This document shows, one piece after another, positions 28,260 to 37,359 of a stretch of DNA of 64,000 nt (within the stretch, counting starts at the first letter, position 1; every line of letters begins with the position of its first letter). Location: the NCBI GenBank assembly GCA_038251405.1, contig JBBSBH010000006.1:1-64000 (forward strand), given 5' to 3'. A program made the translations under genes and the position numbers. The DNA comes from JADJLQ01 sp038251405 (lineage in GTDB: Bacteria; Bacteroidota; Bacteroidia; Chitinophagales; Saprospiraceae). Under the pieces are notes generated by a model. It searched no databases. It was not told the origin of the DNA and saw only the letters and a program-made list of their open reading frames with translations.

Positions 28260-28341
28260 TGTAAGTTTGAATTTATTTTCAATCCTTTATTTATGAGATA
28301 GATTTTCAATACGCTTATAATCTTTAAAAGTATACTATTTA

Positions 28342-29370
28342 ATGAAGCTTAGTCTTAAAATAATCTTGGTTTTTTTCTTATTCGGAGTTGTCATTAATGC
28401 TCAATCAGGCATTCCAAGACATATCATTAAAGGCTTATCATTTGTTGCTTCTCCAAGGCCTTTTGAATCCGATCCATTCGTAGATGTAAAAAAAGTAAAT
28501 TCAGACTGGATTGCGGTAATTCCATATTCATTTACAAGAGGTGGAAGCGATCCAAAAGTGCATTACAATCATGATGAGAATGATAAAAAGTGGTGGGGTG
28601 AAAGTAGAAAAGGGATAGAAGAGACCATTGTCCAAGCTCAGGCAAACCATTTAAAAATCATGCTCAAGCCACAGGTTTGGTATGGACGGGATTGGATCGG
28701 TAATCTTCAATTTGACAATAAAAAGGATTGGGAGTCATGGGAGTCCAGTTATGAAGACTACATATTGCCATTTGCTGAATTGGCTGAATCCTCCTGTGTG
28801 GAGATTCTTTGCATTGGGACAGAGATTAAACAAAGTGTCAGCCAGCGACCACAATTTTGGGAAAGACTTATCCAGAAAGTAAGAGCCAGGTATTCGGGCA
28901 TGATCACCTATGCTGCTAATTGGGATGAATATAAGCATATCAATTTCTGGAACAAATTGGATTATATAGGTATTGACGCTTACTTTCCCTTATCCGAAAA
29001 AACCACTCCCGAATTAGCTGAGCTCATGAACCCATGGGATGAAGTATTGAACACATTGGAGAAGTTTTCACGAAAATATAATCGAAAAATTCTTTTTACA
29101 GAATATGGATACCTGAGTGTGGATGGTAGCGCAGGTAAAACCTGGGAATTAGAAGCTAATCTCAATAAACTGAATTACAATCAAGAAGCCCAGGCTAACA
29201 GTATTCAGGCATTGCTGGAATGCTGTTGTAAGAAGGATTTTTGGAGTGGTGGATTCTTATGGAAATGGTATCCTGAACCCCATAATATGCGTCACGATTT
29301 GCAGAAAGATCATTCCCCTCAAGGAAAATTAGCCGAGGAAGTTTTGCGAAAGTGTTATTCTAAAATGTAG
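28342..29370 (+). CDS. GH113-like TIM-barrel glycosidase, secreted
   Basis: A 342-aa exported protein (signal IILVFFLFGVVINAQS). Its barrel motifs resemble GH113-type mannanases: IMLKPQVWYGRDW, the CIGTEIKQ strand-4 block with a Glu in the acid/base position, LDYIGIDAYFPLSE, and KILFTEYGYLS with a Glu in the nucleophile position. The closing GGFLWKWYPEP is typical. Substrate is probably a beta-mannan or related glycan, but many Bacteroidota members are untested. Confidence 0.75.
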   Translation: MKLSLKIILVFFLFGVVINAQSGIPRHIIKGLSFVASPRPFESDPFVDVKKVNSDWIAVIPYSFTRGGSDPKVHYNHDENDKKWWGESRKGIEETIVQAQANHLKIMLKPQVWYGRDWIGNLQFDNKKDWESWESSYEDYILPFAELAESSCVEILCIGTEIKQSVSQRPQFWERLIQKVRARYSGMITYAANWDEYKHINFWNKLDYIGIDAYFPLSEKTTPELAELMNPWDEVLNTLEKFSRKYNRKILFTEYGYLSVDGSAGKTWELEANLNKLNYNQEAQANSIQALLECCCKKDFWSGGFLWKWYPEPHNMRHDLQKDHSPQGKLAEEVLRKCYSKM

Positions 29371-29400
29371 ATTAGCCTGATTATTCAATACTATTGAAAA

Positions 29401-31722
29401 ATGGATATTAAATTCCAATTCTTTGCTTTTTTGATTTTTATTATATCCTGCAATTCTTCTACAAAAGAAAACGCATTTGGCAGATTTATAAGCAGAAATC
29501 CGGATACAAAGCCACTTTCACCAGCTGAAAGCATAAAAAAGATTCAATTACCTCCTGGATATAAAATTGAATTGATAGCGGCGGAGCCCTTGATTCAAGA
29601 TCCTGTCGGGATGGCCTGGGATGCTAATGGTGATATGTATGTAGTGCAAATGAATACATTCATGCTCGATGCTCACGGTACCAATCAAAGTAAGCCTTAT
29701 AGCCAGATAAAAAAACTCCGCGATACAAACGAAGATGGGATAATGGATGTAGCTACCATATTTGTTGATAGCCTTTTATTGCCAAGAGTAGTCTTGCCTG
29801 TAGGAGATGAACTATTTGTCCAGCTTACAGATACTCAACATATATATGCTTATAAGGATACTAATAACGATGGTATAGCTGATGTAAAGAGAATTGCATT
29901 TCACAATTATACTATAGATCATAGAAATATGGAACACCAAAATGGGGGCTTAGTTTGGAATTTGGACAATTGGATTTATCCTTCTCGGGACAATTTGCGG
30001 TATAAATATGAAAATGGCAATCTCAAAGCAGATACTATGAATGATTATATGATAGGGCAATGGGGGATGACCGCAGATGACCAGGGTAGGCTGTATTATA
30101 GTGAGGCAGGGCCTGGATTACCAGCTGTCCAATTCGAGCAAATGCCGAAATATGGATCACTTAATTTTGCTGATCAATACGATGATGATTTTTCCATTCC
30201 TTATCCGGTCATAGGAAATGTGGATGCCCAGGGCGGGGAATATGCCATTGATAGCATCAATAAAACGCTGATGAGATTTACCTCTGGTTGTGGTCAATCC
30301 ATATATAGAGGAGATCAATTTCCTGCTGATGTTGTAGGGGATTATTTTATAGCTGAACCCGTTGCAAGAATTATTAAAAGGGGTAAGATTGAAGTCAAAA
30401 ATGGGAAGCGAATTATTCATAATGCCTATGAGCAAAAAGATTGGCTGGCATCTTCGGATTTTAATTTTAGACCTGTTAATACGTATACTGGTCCCGATGG
30501 ATGCTTTTATATCGTGGATATGTATAGAGGAATAATTCAGGAAGGTGAATTTGCCCAGGATGATTCCTACCTTTCAAAAAAGATAAGCGAATTTCGACTT
30601 GATTCTATTAAAGGAAAAGGACGCATTTATCGGGTATATCATCAGGATTTTTCACCAATTAATAAGAGGCCGCAATTACTTTCAAAATCAAATAAAGAAT
30701 TGGTTGGTTTGCTTGGTCATTCCAATGGTTGGTGGCGGGATATGGCGCAGCAATTATTGATTTTTCGAAATGCAAGGGACATTATACCCGATTTAAAAAA
30801 AAATATTTCTATCCGATCTACTTCTGGTTTGCTCAGGATTCATTCTATCTGGACCCTTGAAGGACTGAATGCGCTGAGCGAATTGGATGTTTTGACTGGA
30901 TTAAATGATCCTCTTGAAATGGTACGTAAGACTACCGTTTGGGCTAGTGAGAAATTTATTGGTGCAAATAGTAAGTCAATAATTAGTGCTTTGAAAAAAA
31001 TGTTTGATGATGAGAGCACTGATGTAAAGACTCAACTCTACCTTTCCTTCAGGACTTATGGTGGTAGAGATAATGAATCCTTTGTAGATAGCATAGTCCG
31101 TGCAAATCCCGATATGGAAACTATACAATATTCGCATAAGGTCTATCTTGAAAATAAATCAAAATTGGAAAAAGATAGCAAATCGATTGCAGCGTTTTCT
31201 GCTGAGGATAATGCCTCTATCGCCAGAGGAAATACTACATTTAGGACTTTCTGTGCTTCATGCCATGGTCAGGATGGAAAAGGTATACAAATGGGTAATG
31301 CTCCGTTGCAAGCGCCTCCTTTGGCTGGATCACCACGAGTCCAAGGGGATAAAATAATGTTGATTCAAATTTTATTGTATGGATTATCAGGGGCCCTTGA
31401 TGGCCATCATTACCCTGGTCCTATGATTCCCCAAAAGCATAATTCAGATCAATGGATCGCCGATGTGTTGAGTTTTATTCGATCAAATCAAACCATGAAT
31501 CATCATGCCCCATTAATTTCTGCAACGGAAGTAGAAGATATTAGACTCACTTCCCCCAACCCTGAAAGCCCACCGGATTTGCGCACCTTTGAAATATATA
31601 AATTGGGAAGGTCAGAGGCTCAGAATTGGGCAGGCGGGAAACCTGGGAGCAATGGAAATAAATGGGGTGGAAGATTTTTAAATAGACAGGAACGGGATTC
31701 TATAAAAAACACTCTAAAATGA
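29401..31722 (+). CDS. Lipoprotein with PVC-type dehydrogenase-like propeller, HEAT-like repeats and cytochrome c domain
   Basis: A 773-aa lipoprotein (lipobox ending ISC, Cys about 17). The N-terminal half is a beta-propeller of the membrane-bound dehydrogenase/PVC haem-binding type, with GYKIELIAAEPLIQDPVGMAWDANGDMYV, MEHQNGGLVWNLDNWIYPS and a PDGCFYIVDMYRG block. A helical HEAT-like stretch follows (about 430-560). A cytochrome c domain with a single CASCH haem site (FCASCHGQDGKG) ends the protein. The family oxidises sugars or alcohols and passes electrons to c-type haem. Its last codon overlaps the next start (ATGA). Confidence 0.83.
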   Translation: MDIKFQFFAFLIFIISCNSSTKENAFGRFISRNPDTKPLSPAESIKKIQLPPGYKIELIAAEPLIQDPVGMAWDANGDMYVVQMNTFMLDAHGTNQSKPYSQIKKLRDTNEDGIMDVATIFVDSLLLPRVVLPVGDELFVQLTDTQHIYAYKDTNNDGIADVKRIAFHNYTIDHRNMEHQNGGLVWNLDNWIYPSRDNLRYKYENGNLKADTMNDYMIGQWGMTADDQGRLYYSEAGPGLPAVQFEQMPKYGSLNFADQYDDDFSIPYPVIGNVDAQGGEYAIDSINKTLMRFTSGCGQSIYRGDQFPADVVGDYFIAEPVARIIKRGKIEVKNGKRIIHNAYEQKDWLASSDFNFRPVNTYTGPDGCFYIVDMYRGIIQEGEFAQDDSYLSKKISEFRLDSIKGKGRIYRVYHQDFSPINKRPQLLSKSNKELVGLLGHSNGWWRDMAQQLLIFRNARDIIPDLKKNISIRSTSGLLRIHSIWTLEGLNALSELDVLTGLNDPLEMVRKTTVWASEKFIGANSKSIISALKKMFDDESTDVKTQLYLSFRTYGGRDNESFVDSIVRANPDMETIQYSHKVYLENKSKLEKDSKSIAAFSAEDNASIARGNTTFRTFCASCHGQDGKGIQMGNAPLQAPPLAGSPRVQGDKIMLIQILLYGLSGALDGHHYPGPMIPQKHNSDQWIADVLSFIRSNQTMNHHAPLISATEVEDIRLTSPNPESPPDLRTFEIYKLGRSEAQNWAGGKPGSNGNKWGGRFLNRQERDSIKNTLK

Positions 31723-32525
31723 AGTGTATAAGCCTTATTTGTCTATTCCTTTCAATGCGTGCCTTTGGCCAGGATTCTGTTTTGATAAATGAAATGGGAA
31801 TGAAATTTAAATTGATTCCTGCGGGTTCATTTATACTTGGAGAATATCAACCAACAGTTTCTATGGTAGGTTATTTTTCGGAGGAAGCTGAGCCAAAAGA
31901 CAATCCAATATTTGAAAATGCTAAAGTACTAGCCCAAAAAGCCTACTTGAATGGGAGAGAAATTCGAATGTCCAAAACTTATTATATAGGCGTTTTTGAG
32001 GTTACCCAACAAGAGTGGAAAAGTATAATGGGTGGTAACCCTTCCACTTTTAATGAAGCAAATTTACATAGACCAACAGATAAGTTTCCAGTTGAAAATA
32101 TAAGTTTAAAGCAAATTGAGAAGTTTATCAGGGTATTGAATAAAAACTCCAAATATAAATATAGATTGCCTACAGAAATGGAATGGGAATATGCCTCACG
32201 CGCTGGGAATAGTAATGATATTTCATGGCCGGAAATTTGGAAAACCGCTGTTATTGGGAAGCAAATTCCACACGAAATCGGGAGTATGGCTCCTAATGCC
32301 TGGGGTTTGTATGATATGTTAGGAAACATCTGGGAGTTGACCAGCGATACTTATAATGAAAAATTGTTTGCTGATGATAATCCAACTTATTATGGGAGGG
32401 AGCGGGTAATAAAGGGTTCCTGTTTTTATGGTGATGTAAAAAATGCAACGTATATGACTCATGCCGGTGCATCGGGAAGCCGAAATGATGTAGGCATCAG
32501 ACTCGTTTTAGAATTTAAAAAATAA
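31719..32525 (+). CDS. SUMF1/FGE-domain protein, secreted
   Basis: A 268-aa exported protein with a formylglycine-generating-enzyme-like (SUMF1) fold: FKLIPAGSFILGE, the YYIGVFEVTQQEWKSIMGGNPS block, PVENISLKQIEKFI, YRLPTEMEWEYASRAG and NAWGLYDMLGNIWELTSD. The C-terminal Cys/Trp motif of true sulfatase-activating enzymes (RGGSW) is replaced by IKGSCFYGD. It may be a non-catalytic or sugar-binding variant. Start overlaps the cytochrome gene stop, so the two are translationally coupled. Confidence 0.85.
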   Translation: MKCISLICLFLSMRAFGQDSVLINEMGMKFKLIPAGSFILGEYQPTVSMVGYFSEEAEPKDNPIFENAKVLAQKAYLNGREIRMSKTYYIGVFEVTQQEWKSIMGGNPSTFNEANLHRPTDKFPVENISLKQIEKFIRVLNKNSKYKYRLPTEMEWEYASRAGNSNDISWPEIWKTAVIGKQIPHEIGSMAPNAWGLYDMLGNIWELTSDTYNEKLFADDNPTYYGRERVIKGSCFYGDVKNATYMTHAGASGSRNDVGIRLVLEFKK

Positions 32526-32533
32526 TTACAAAA

Positions 32534-33232
32534 TTGATATTTGCCAGGGTATATCTTTCTTTCTTGCTTTTCATAGGACTTCCATTTTCTGCTCTTTATT
32601 CACAAAATAGACCAAAGGGATTCAAAACGTTATTTAATGGTAAAGATGTAAAGCGCTGGCATGCAAGTCGATCAAGCCATCAGGGCACTTTGCTTGCACC
32701 AAAAATAGAAGATCGGGCAATTTGCATTAGACAAAATCCATTTGGACAAGGTGGCGTATTGCTCACCAATAAATATTATAGAAATTTTGAATTAATACTG
32801 GAGGCTAAGATAGATTCTTTCTCTAATGGAGGTATCTTTTTAAGATCAAATGAAGGCGGAGCGGCATATCAAATTGAAATGGCTTTACCCGGTGCCCATG
32901 CTAATCTTTTCGGAGAACGAATTCCAATTAGTGTACCAGGCGAGGCGAAGTATATGGATAAGCTTTGGAAACAAAATGATTGGAACAAAATAAGAATCAG
33001 GATGACTGGTGATATTCCATTGATTACGGTTTGGTTAAATGAAACCTTGTTATACTCCGTACAGCAGACTAAAAATGATTTTATAGGTGCGGTTACTACA
33101 GGTATGATAGGATTGCAATGCCATTGGACTTCCGTCTATACTGATTCGGCTGGTAAAGGAATGCCATTAGATTCCTGGCGTCCTGGCACAACCCATCGTT
33201 ATCGCAATATTTACATTAAGGAATTAGAATAA
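32534..33232 (+). CDS. Secreted DUF1080 (3-keto-disaccharide hydrolase-type) protein
   Basis: A 232-aa protein beginning with TTG at 32534 and a signal peptide (VYLSFLLFIGLPFSALYSQ). The DUF1080 domain shows GFKTLFNGKDVKRWHAS, FELILEAKIDSFSNGGIFLRS, YQIEMALPG and the NDWNKIRIRMTG end block. It is the third gene of the cytochrome/SUMF1 set, 8 bp after SUMF1. Together with the dehydrogenase-like lipoprotein it suggests a pathway in which a sugar is oxidised and the keto-glycoside then cleaved; this is inference. Confidence 0.82.
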   Translation: MIFARVYLSFLLFIGLPFSALYSQNRPKGFKTLFNGKDVKRWHASRSSHQGTLLAPKIEDRAICIRQNPFGQGGVLLTNKYYRNFELILEAKIDSFSNGGIFLRSNEGGAAYQIEMALPGAHANLFGERIPISVPGEAKYMDKLWKQNDWNKIRIRMTGDIPLITVWLNETLLYSVQQTKNDFIGAVTTGMIGLQCHWTSVYTDSAGKGMPLDSWRPGTTHRYRNIYIKELE

Positions 33233-33235
33233 AAA

Positions 33236-33263
33236 AAGAGCCTTGAGAAAATTCAAAGCTCTT
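33236..33263 (-). terminator. Intrinsic terminator for the minus-strand lipoprotein gene
   Basis: Stem AAGAGC/GCTCTT, extended by TTGA/TCAA after one mismatch. On the minus strand it is followed by seven T residues. It lies between convergent genes. Confidence 0.7.
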
Positions 33264-33285
33264 ACTAATATATAAAATGAATAGA

Positions 33286-34098
33286 TTAAAATCTCGGCCT
33301 CAATACAATTAAGAATTCTTTTCCGTTTTCAGTAGTTCCCTTTGCCAACCGGTCACAGGAACCATCTCCAAAATCAATATTTATTATGTGACCATTTCTT
33401 GAAATAGTCTCCTTGCCACTAACTATAAAGGGGCAGCTATTTTTCAAGATCAATGCTTCCTTGATCATGGATTGGAATTTAATATTTCCTTCTACAGTTC
33501 CGGTACTTTCTCCTTCCATTTTCCATACATCATCGCTCTTCTCGTTGGTTTCACCTCCTTGTATCTGGGTACGGATATGATGTGCATTTACTTCTATAGT
33601 TCCCTTCGGACCCGTAAATGTCAAAGCCATAGTTTTTCTTACAAATTGTGTATTGCCGTTGGCATCCTGCCCATGGCTAAGGAGAATTTCTCCATTTTTT
33701 ATACGCATACTATCCATTCCAAAATCTGCAAACATAGTCCTTCTTATAGCCCCTGTATTTTTCAGAGAATCTGATTGCTCGATAATTATTTTTCCCGAAT
33801 GAAACCTGCCTTTTTTATCGGTGCATCCGGCCCCATAGTCTATGGTAACAGTATTGGGAAATATTCCTTTTGGTTCTGTGCTGGTAATTTCAGGACAAGT
33901 TCCGTTATCCCGCGACTCCAGTAGTTCATCTTGTAGGTATTCAATCGACTCTAAAGCCATTTGAGATTCAGCATTATTAGTGGCTGCCAGCTCCAAAGAA
34001 GAATCCGGGATTGAAATTTCATTTTCCGCTGTTTTTTGACAGCTGGAAACAATAAATAAGGCAATGGCTGATAAGCCCATAAATAAATAATTTTTCAT
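33286..34098 (-). CDS. Hypothetical lipoprotein
   Basis: A 270-aa protein with an N-terminal lipobox (ALFIVSSC, Cys about 20). The mature part is beta-rich with conserved-looking blocks NTVTIDYGAGCTDKKGRFHSGKIII, ILLSHGQD and a final IDFGDGSCDRLAKGTTENGKEF, which repeat the I.FG.GC.D..G...G..I pattern twice. This looks like a two-repeat beta domain seen in Bacteroidota surface or periplasmic lipoproteins. Function not recognised. It is monocistronic and points away from the island. Confidence 0.75.
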   Translation of the reverse strand: MKNYLFMGLSAIALFIVSSCQKTAENEISIPDSSLELAATNNAESQMALESIEYLQDELLESRDNGTCPEITSTEPKGIFPNTVTIDYGAGCTDKKGRFHSGKIIIEQSDSLKNTGAIRRTMFADFGMDSMRIKNGEILLSHGQDANGNTQFVRKTMALTFTGPKGTIEVNAHHIRTQIQGGETNEKSDDVWKMEGESTGTVEGNIKFQSMIKEALILKNSCPFIVSGKETISRNGHIINIDFGDGSCDRLAKGTTENGKEFLIVLRPRF

Positions 34099-34613
34099 GG
34101 TTATAATAAAGTTTTAAAAATTACAATTGAAGATTAGAAGCAAAGATTACTTTACTTAAGTTCTACTATTTTAAAATTGAATTGTTGACATATAGACTGA
34201 CCAAGGTTCCCAAAGGTTTAATCGAAATATATTTTTGTCTTCTTAATATTCTGCTTCCCGCATTTTTAAAATGTTTTAGACAAAGGAAATTAGCAAAAGA
34301 AAGGCTAAGTGCAGCCGGGTGTATGCATATAAAGGCCTGTGACAATACCAAATGAAATCAAGGTAAATTATACGCGAAGTGAGAGAAGTGCGCTGGTAAG
34401 AGTCCCAAAGATCTCTATCTTGAATCCAAGATCCAGTTACATGCCTCAAATCTCATATTCGTCCCAATGGCGTCTGAAGGACTAATATAGGTAATCAACG
34501 CCCACCTCTCACAGATATGGCCCTTACCGCACGTGCTACGATCAGGGGATGGGACAAATAGAAAAGGAAACTAGTAATAGTAGAATCTCATTTTTTAAAT
34601 TCAATTAAAACTT
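34099..34613. other. Intergenic, no gene seen
   Basis: About 500 bp between the lipoprotein gene and the tRNA-Ser promoter. No open frame with a recognisable product on either strand; the only longer frame has no start context or domain. Confidence 0.5.
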
Positions 34614-34621
34614 TATATTTG
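34614..34621 (+). promoter_or_regulatory. Predicted -7 box (TATATTTG) of tRNA-Ser
   Basis: TATATTTG ends 26 bases before the mature tRNA 5' end. It fits the Bacteroidota element; the -33 element is weak. Confidence 0.45.
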
Positions 34622-34647
34622 CGGCCTCTATTTTTAGAAACAGTTTC

Positions 34648-34734
34648 GGAGAGATGGCAGAGCGGTTTAATGCGGCAGTCTTGAAAACTGTTGACGGCGT
34701 GAGTCGTCCCGGGGTTCGAATCCCTGTCTCTCCG
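34648..34734 (+). tRNA. tRNA-Ser (anticodon UGA)
   Basis: An 87-nt cloverleaf. The acceptor stem is GGAGAGA/TCTCTCC with discriminator G, the anticodon loop CTTGAAA gives TGA, there is a long class-II variable arm (GACGGCGTGAGTCGTC region), and the T loop is GGTTCGAATCC. CCA is not encoded. It is the attachment site for the downstream integrase; the sequence 3' of it begins the island. Confidence 0.95.
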
Positions 34735-34758
34735 CCTTTCGGGATTTCAAATCCCACC

Positions 34759-34792
34759 AAAACCCTACAAAGCATTGATTTTGTAGGGTTTT
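34759..34792 (+). terminator. tRNA-Ser terminator
   Basis: Strong stem AACCCTACAAA/TTTGTAGGGTT with a 7-8 base loop, followed by TTTTGTGTTT. A smaller hairpin, GGGATTTCAAATCCC, precedes it at 34741-34755. Confidence 0.75.
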
Positions 34793-34803
34793 GTGTTTCT
34801 AGG

Positions 34804-34891
34804 GCTCACCAAAATTATTCATTTATCACCAAAATGTTGGTGAGCAATTCGGTGAGCACTTTCTTACCCCAAAAAAGTGCTCACCAGAATT
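34804..34891. promoter_or_regulatory. Cluster of GGTGAGC heptamers (candidate integrase/excisionase sites)
   Basis: The heptamer occurs four times in mixed orientation: GCTCACC at 34804 and 34879, GGTGAGC at 34839 and 34851. The first and last extend to GCTCACCA(A/G)AATT direct repeats. The inner pair forms a stem GGTGAGCACTT/AAGTGCTCACC. Position between the att tRNA and int matches arm-type sites in other tyrosine-recombinase elements; this role is inferred. Confidence 0.5.
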
Positions 34892-34977
34892 TTAACACTT
34901 TACCTGTTCACTTGCTTGTTCATATTTTGAACATCTTGTTTGCTCTTGATGGCAGATCTATTTTTATCACTTTAAAA

Positions 34978-36234
34978 ATGGTCACCACCATGCAATCAAA
35001 TTTCAATTTTATCTTCTATTTGAAGAAGCGCAACAATTATGTTTCAGGACCAATTCCTATCTACCTAAGAATAACTTTGAAGGGCAAGCGATCAGAGATA
35101 TCAACTGGCAAAAGTTGTGAACCAGATCGGTGGAATGCATCATCAGGCTTCGCTAAGGGAACATCTCAGGAAGTAGGAATACTCAACGCGCACTTAAAAA
35201 TTATAATTGGGAAAGTGCATCAATTGCATACTCAGGCAGTCGCCAATGGGGAAGTTTTAAATAATGAGGTTTTAAAAAACAAGCTACAAGGCCTACCTGA
35301 AAGGTCCAGAACTTTGATCCCCATATTTATTGAGCACAACCAGAAGATTGAAACTCTTATTAACGACGAATACGCACCAGGTACCCTGGAAAGATATAAG
35401 ACATCACTAAAACATACTATTGATTTTTTGATATGGAAATTTAATGTGACTGATATAAATATCAATAAGGTAGATCATGCCTTTATTGTAGATTACGAAT
35501 TTTACCTTAGAAGTGTTAGGAAATGCAATAATAATACTGCAGTTAAGTACATTAAGAATTTTGGAAAAGTAATTCGCCTTTGTATTGCCAACGGCTGGCT
35601 AGATAAAGATCCATTTGTTAATTATAAGACCAAGGTGAAGGAGGTTGAAAGAGTCTTCCTTAATCAAGAAGAATTGCAAATTTTAGAATCAAAACAATTT
35701 TCCGTCGATAGACTCAATCTTGTAAAGGACATATTTTTATTTAGCTGTTATACGGGCTTAGCGTATATAGATGTACAAAAGCTCACAAGGCACCATATTA
35801 GTCTTGGAATTGACGGTGAAAAGTGGATTTACACGACAAGGCAAAAGACAGACACTCGGTCAAATATACCTCTACTTCCTGTAGCCGAAAACATCCTGGA
35901 GAAATACAAAAATCATCCTCAGTGTTTAAACCAAGGTAAACTTCTTCCCATCCTCTCAAACCAAAAAATGAATGCCTATCTCAAAGAAATAGCTGATCTC
36001 TGTGGGATTAATAAGGAACTTACATTTCACATCGCCCGGCATACTTTCGCTACAACGGTTACGCTTACCAATGGCGTATCAATTGAAAGTGTTAGTAAGA
36101 TGTTAGGCCATAAGAGTATTAGAACTACTCAGCATTATGCCAAGATTTTGGACAAGAAGGTGAGCGAAGATATGAAGATGTTAAGGTTAAGATTATCAAA
36201 CATTATTGATATTGGTGTTGTGAAGAATAAGTAG
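34978..36234 (+). CDS. Tyrosine recombinase / integrase
   Basis: About 418 aa from the ATG at 34978 (ATG 34990 is an alternative). The open frame continues upstream into the tRNA, which cannot be coding. Domains: Arm-DNA-binding (about 1-75: FIFYLKKRN..PIYLRITLKGKRSEISTG), SAM-like core-binding (about 100-205), catalytic (about 215-400). The catalytic set has HIARH, LGH, and the nucleophile Tyr in TTQHYAKI. The first Arg region reads CYTGLAYIDV, Ala replacing the usual Arg, a form common in Bacteroidota integrases. It would insert the island at tRNA-Ser. Confidence 0.92.
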   Translation: MVTTMQSNFNFIFYLKKRNNYVSGPIPIYLRITLKGKRSEISTGKSCEPDRWNASSGFAKGTSQEVGILNAHLKIIIGKVHQLHTQAVANGEVLNNEVLKNKLQGLPERSRTLIPIFIEHNQKIETLINDEYAPGTLERYKTSLKHTIDFLIWKFNVTDININKVDHAFIVDYEFYLRSVRKCNNNTAVKYIKNFGKVIRLCIANGWLDKDPFVNYKTKVKEVERVFLNQEELQILESKQFSVDRLNLVKDIFLFSCYTGLAYIDVQKLTRHHISLGIDGEKWIYTTRQKTDTRSNIPLLPVAENILEKYKNHPQCLNQGKLLPILSNQKMNAYLKEIADLCGINKELTFHIARHTFATTVTLTNGVSIESVSKMLGHKSIRTTQHYAKILDKKVSEDMKMLRLRLSNIIDIGVVKNK

Positions 36235-36331
36235 GTATTTTGTATAATATGTTTCTTCATATATAAATCCGTAAATACCAAATAGTAATTTGACTTGTCC
36301 TGAAATAGGTTTACACTAAAAAAGTGTAAAA

Positions 36332-36769
36332 ATGGACAAACGGAAAAGGAAAATCATTCAGAAAAAAGGGAAACATTATTCCGAAATGGAGCGTCATGGT
36401 ATCATTCGGGAGATGCTCAAAAAAAACTGGACCAAGCAATTTGCCTGGGAGCTTTACATCGGTGAACCCAAAGAACGAGGGCAACTCATGCGATGGATGC
36501 GAAAGCTTGGTTATGTGAAAGAAATCAGGCACAAGAAATTTACCTTTGATGTAAAATTAAGAGGAATGAAAAAGCATCAGGAGCAAGAAAAATCGGAAAC
36601 AGAGCCATTTGAAACGATGCAATTAAAAAAGCGAATTGCTAAATTGGAGAAGCAGTTAAAAGATGCGGAGATGAAAGCTATTGCCTATTCTACCATGGTT
36701 GACATTGCAGAAAAGAAGTTCAATATCCCAATCAAAAAAAAGTTCAATATCAAACCATCTCAGAAATGA
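36332..36769 (+). CDS. IS3-like transposase OrfA-type protein
   Basis: A 145-aa basic protein. The N-terminal part (about 1-75) is a helix-turn-helix-like region; the C-terminal half (about 85-125) has a leucine-zipper-like coiled coil (MQLKKRIAKLEKQLKDAEMK), as in IS3-family OrfA. Its stop overlaps the orfB start (ATGA) instead of a -1 frameshift window. Confidence 0.75.
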   Translation: MDKRKRKIIQKKGKHYSEMERHGIIREMLKKNWTKQFAWELYIGEPKERGQLMRWMRKLGYVKEIRHKKFTFDVKLRGMKKHQEQEKSETEPFETMQLKKRIAKLEKQLKDAEMKAIAYSTMVDIAEKKFNIPIKKKFNIKPSQK

Positions 36770-37359
36770 AAACTAATTTTTCACACATAGGACTAGCCAG
36801 ATTATGTGGATGGTTTGGTATCACCAGACAGGCATATTACCAGGAAAGCTGGAAGGAAATAGAAATGAGCATTGAAACAGAAGTGCTGCTCAAAGAATTG
36901 CTGCACATCCGCAAAGACCATAAACGAATCGGCACAAGAAAACTCTATGAGATGCTTGCACCGGTGATGATGGAGCATCAAATAAAAATGGGAAGAGATA
37001 AGATGTTTGACCTGCTTTCAGCCCATCAAATGCTTGTTCGCAGGCGAAGAAGAAATATACGGACAACCTTTTCCAATCACTGGTTGCGGAAATATCCGAA
37101 CCTAATCCGTGGCTTCATCCCAACGGCTCCTAATCAGCTTTGGGTAAGTGAAATTACTTACTGGAAAGTGAACAACATTACAACTTATATCACCTTAATT
37201 ACCGATGCTTATTCCCATCGCATTGTTGGATACAATCTTGCTGAATCATTAGAAGCAGTAGAAAGTATCAAGGCTTGGCAAATGGCTCTCTCTGCCTTGG
37301 GGGCAGAGAGCCATTTGCCATCGTGTATGATTGAAAAGGCCATAGCTCTTGAAAAATAA
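36766..37359 (+). pseudogene. Truncated IS3-like transposase OrfB
   Basis: 197 aa of an IS3 OrfB: HTH_21-like part (about 45-95, with LHIRKDHKRIGTRKLYEML and MGRDKMFDLL), then the start of the rve DDE domain. The first catalytic block reads WVSEITYW with Glu where Asp is usual. After ALSALGAESHL the protein departs from the family just where the second Asp block (HHSDRG) should follow, coinciding with the inverted repeat at 37276-37320. Inactive. Confidence 0.8.
37276..37320. repeat. Long fold-back (hairpin) at the IS truncation point
   Basis: Arms TGGCAAATGGCTCTC and GAGAGCCATTTGCCA continue to a nearly perfect 19-21 bp stem (one CT insertion) with a 5-base loop. It marks the breakpoint of orfB and looks like a fold-back or templated inversion scar. 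Confidence 0.75.

Noticed and set aside
34654..34977. N-terminal extension of the integrase reading into the tRNA
   Set aside because: The frame is open but covers the mature tRNA-Ser and its terminator; the family N-terminus begins after the ATG at 34978 or 34990.
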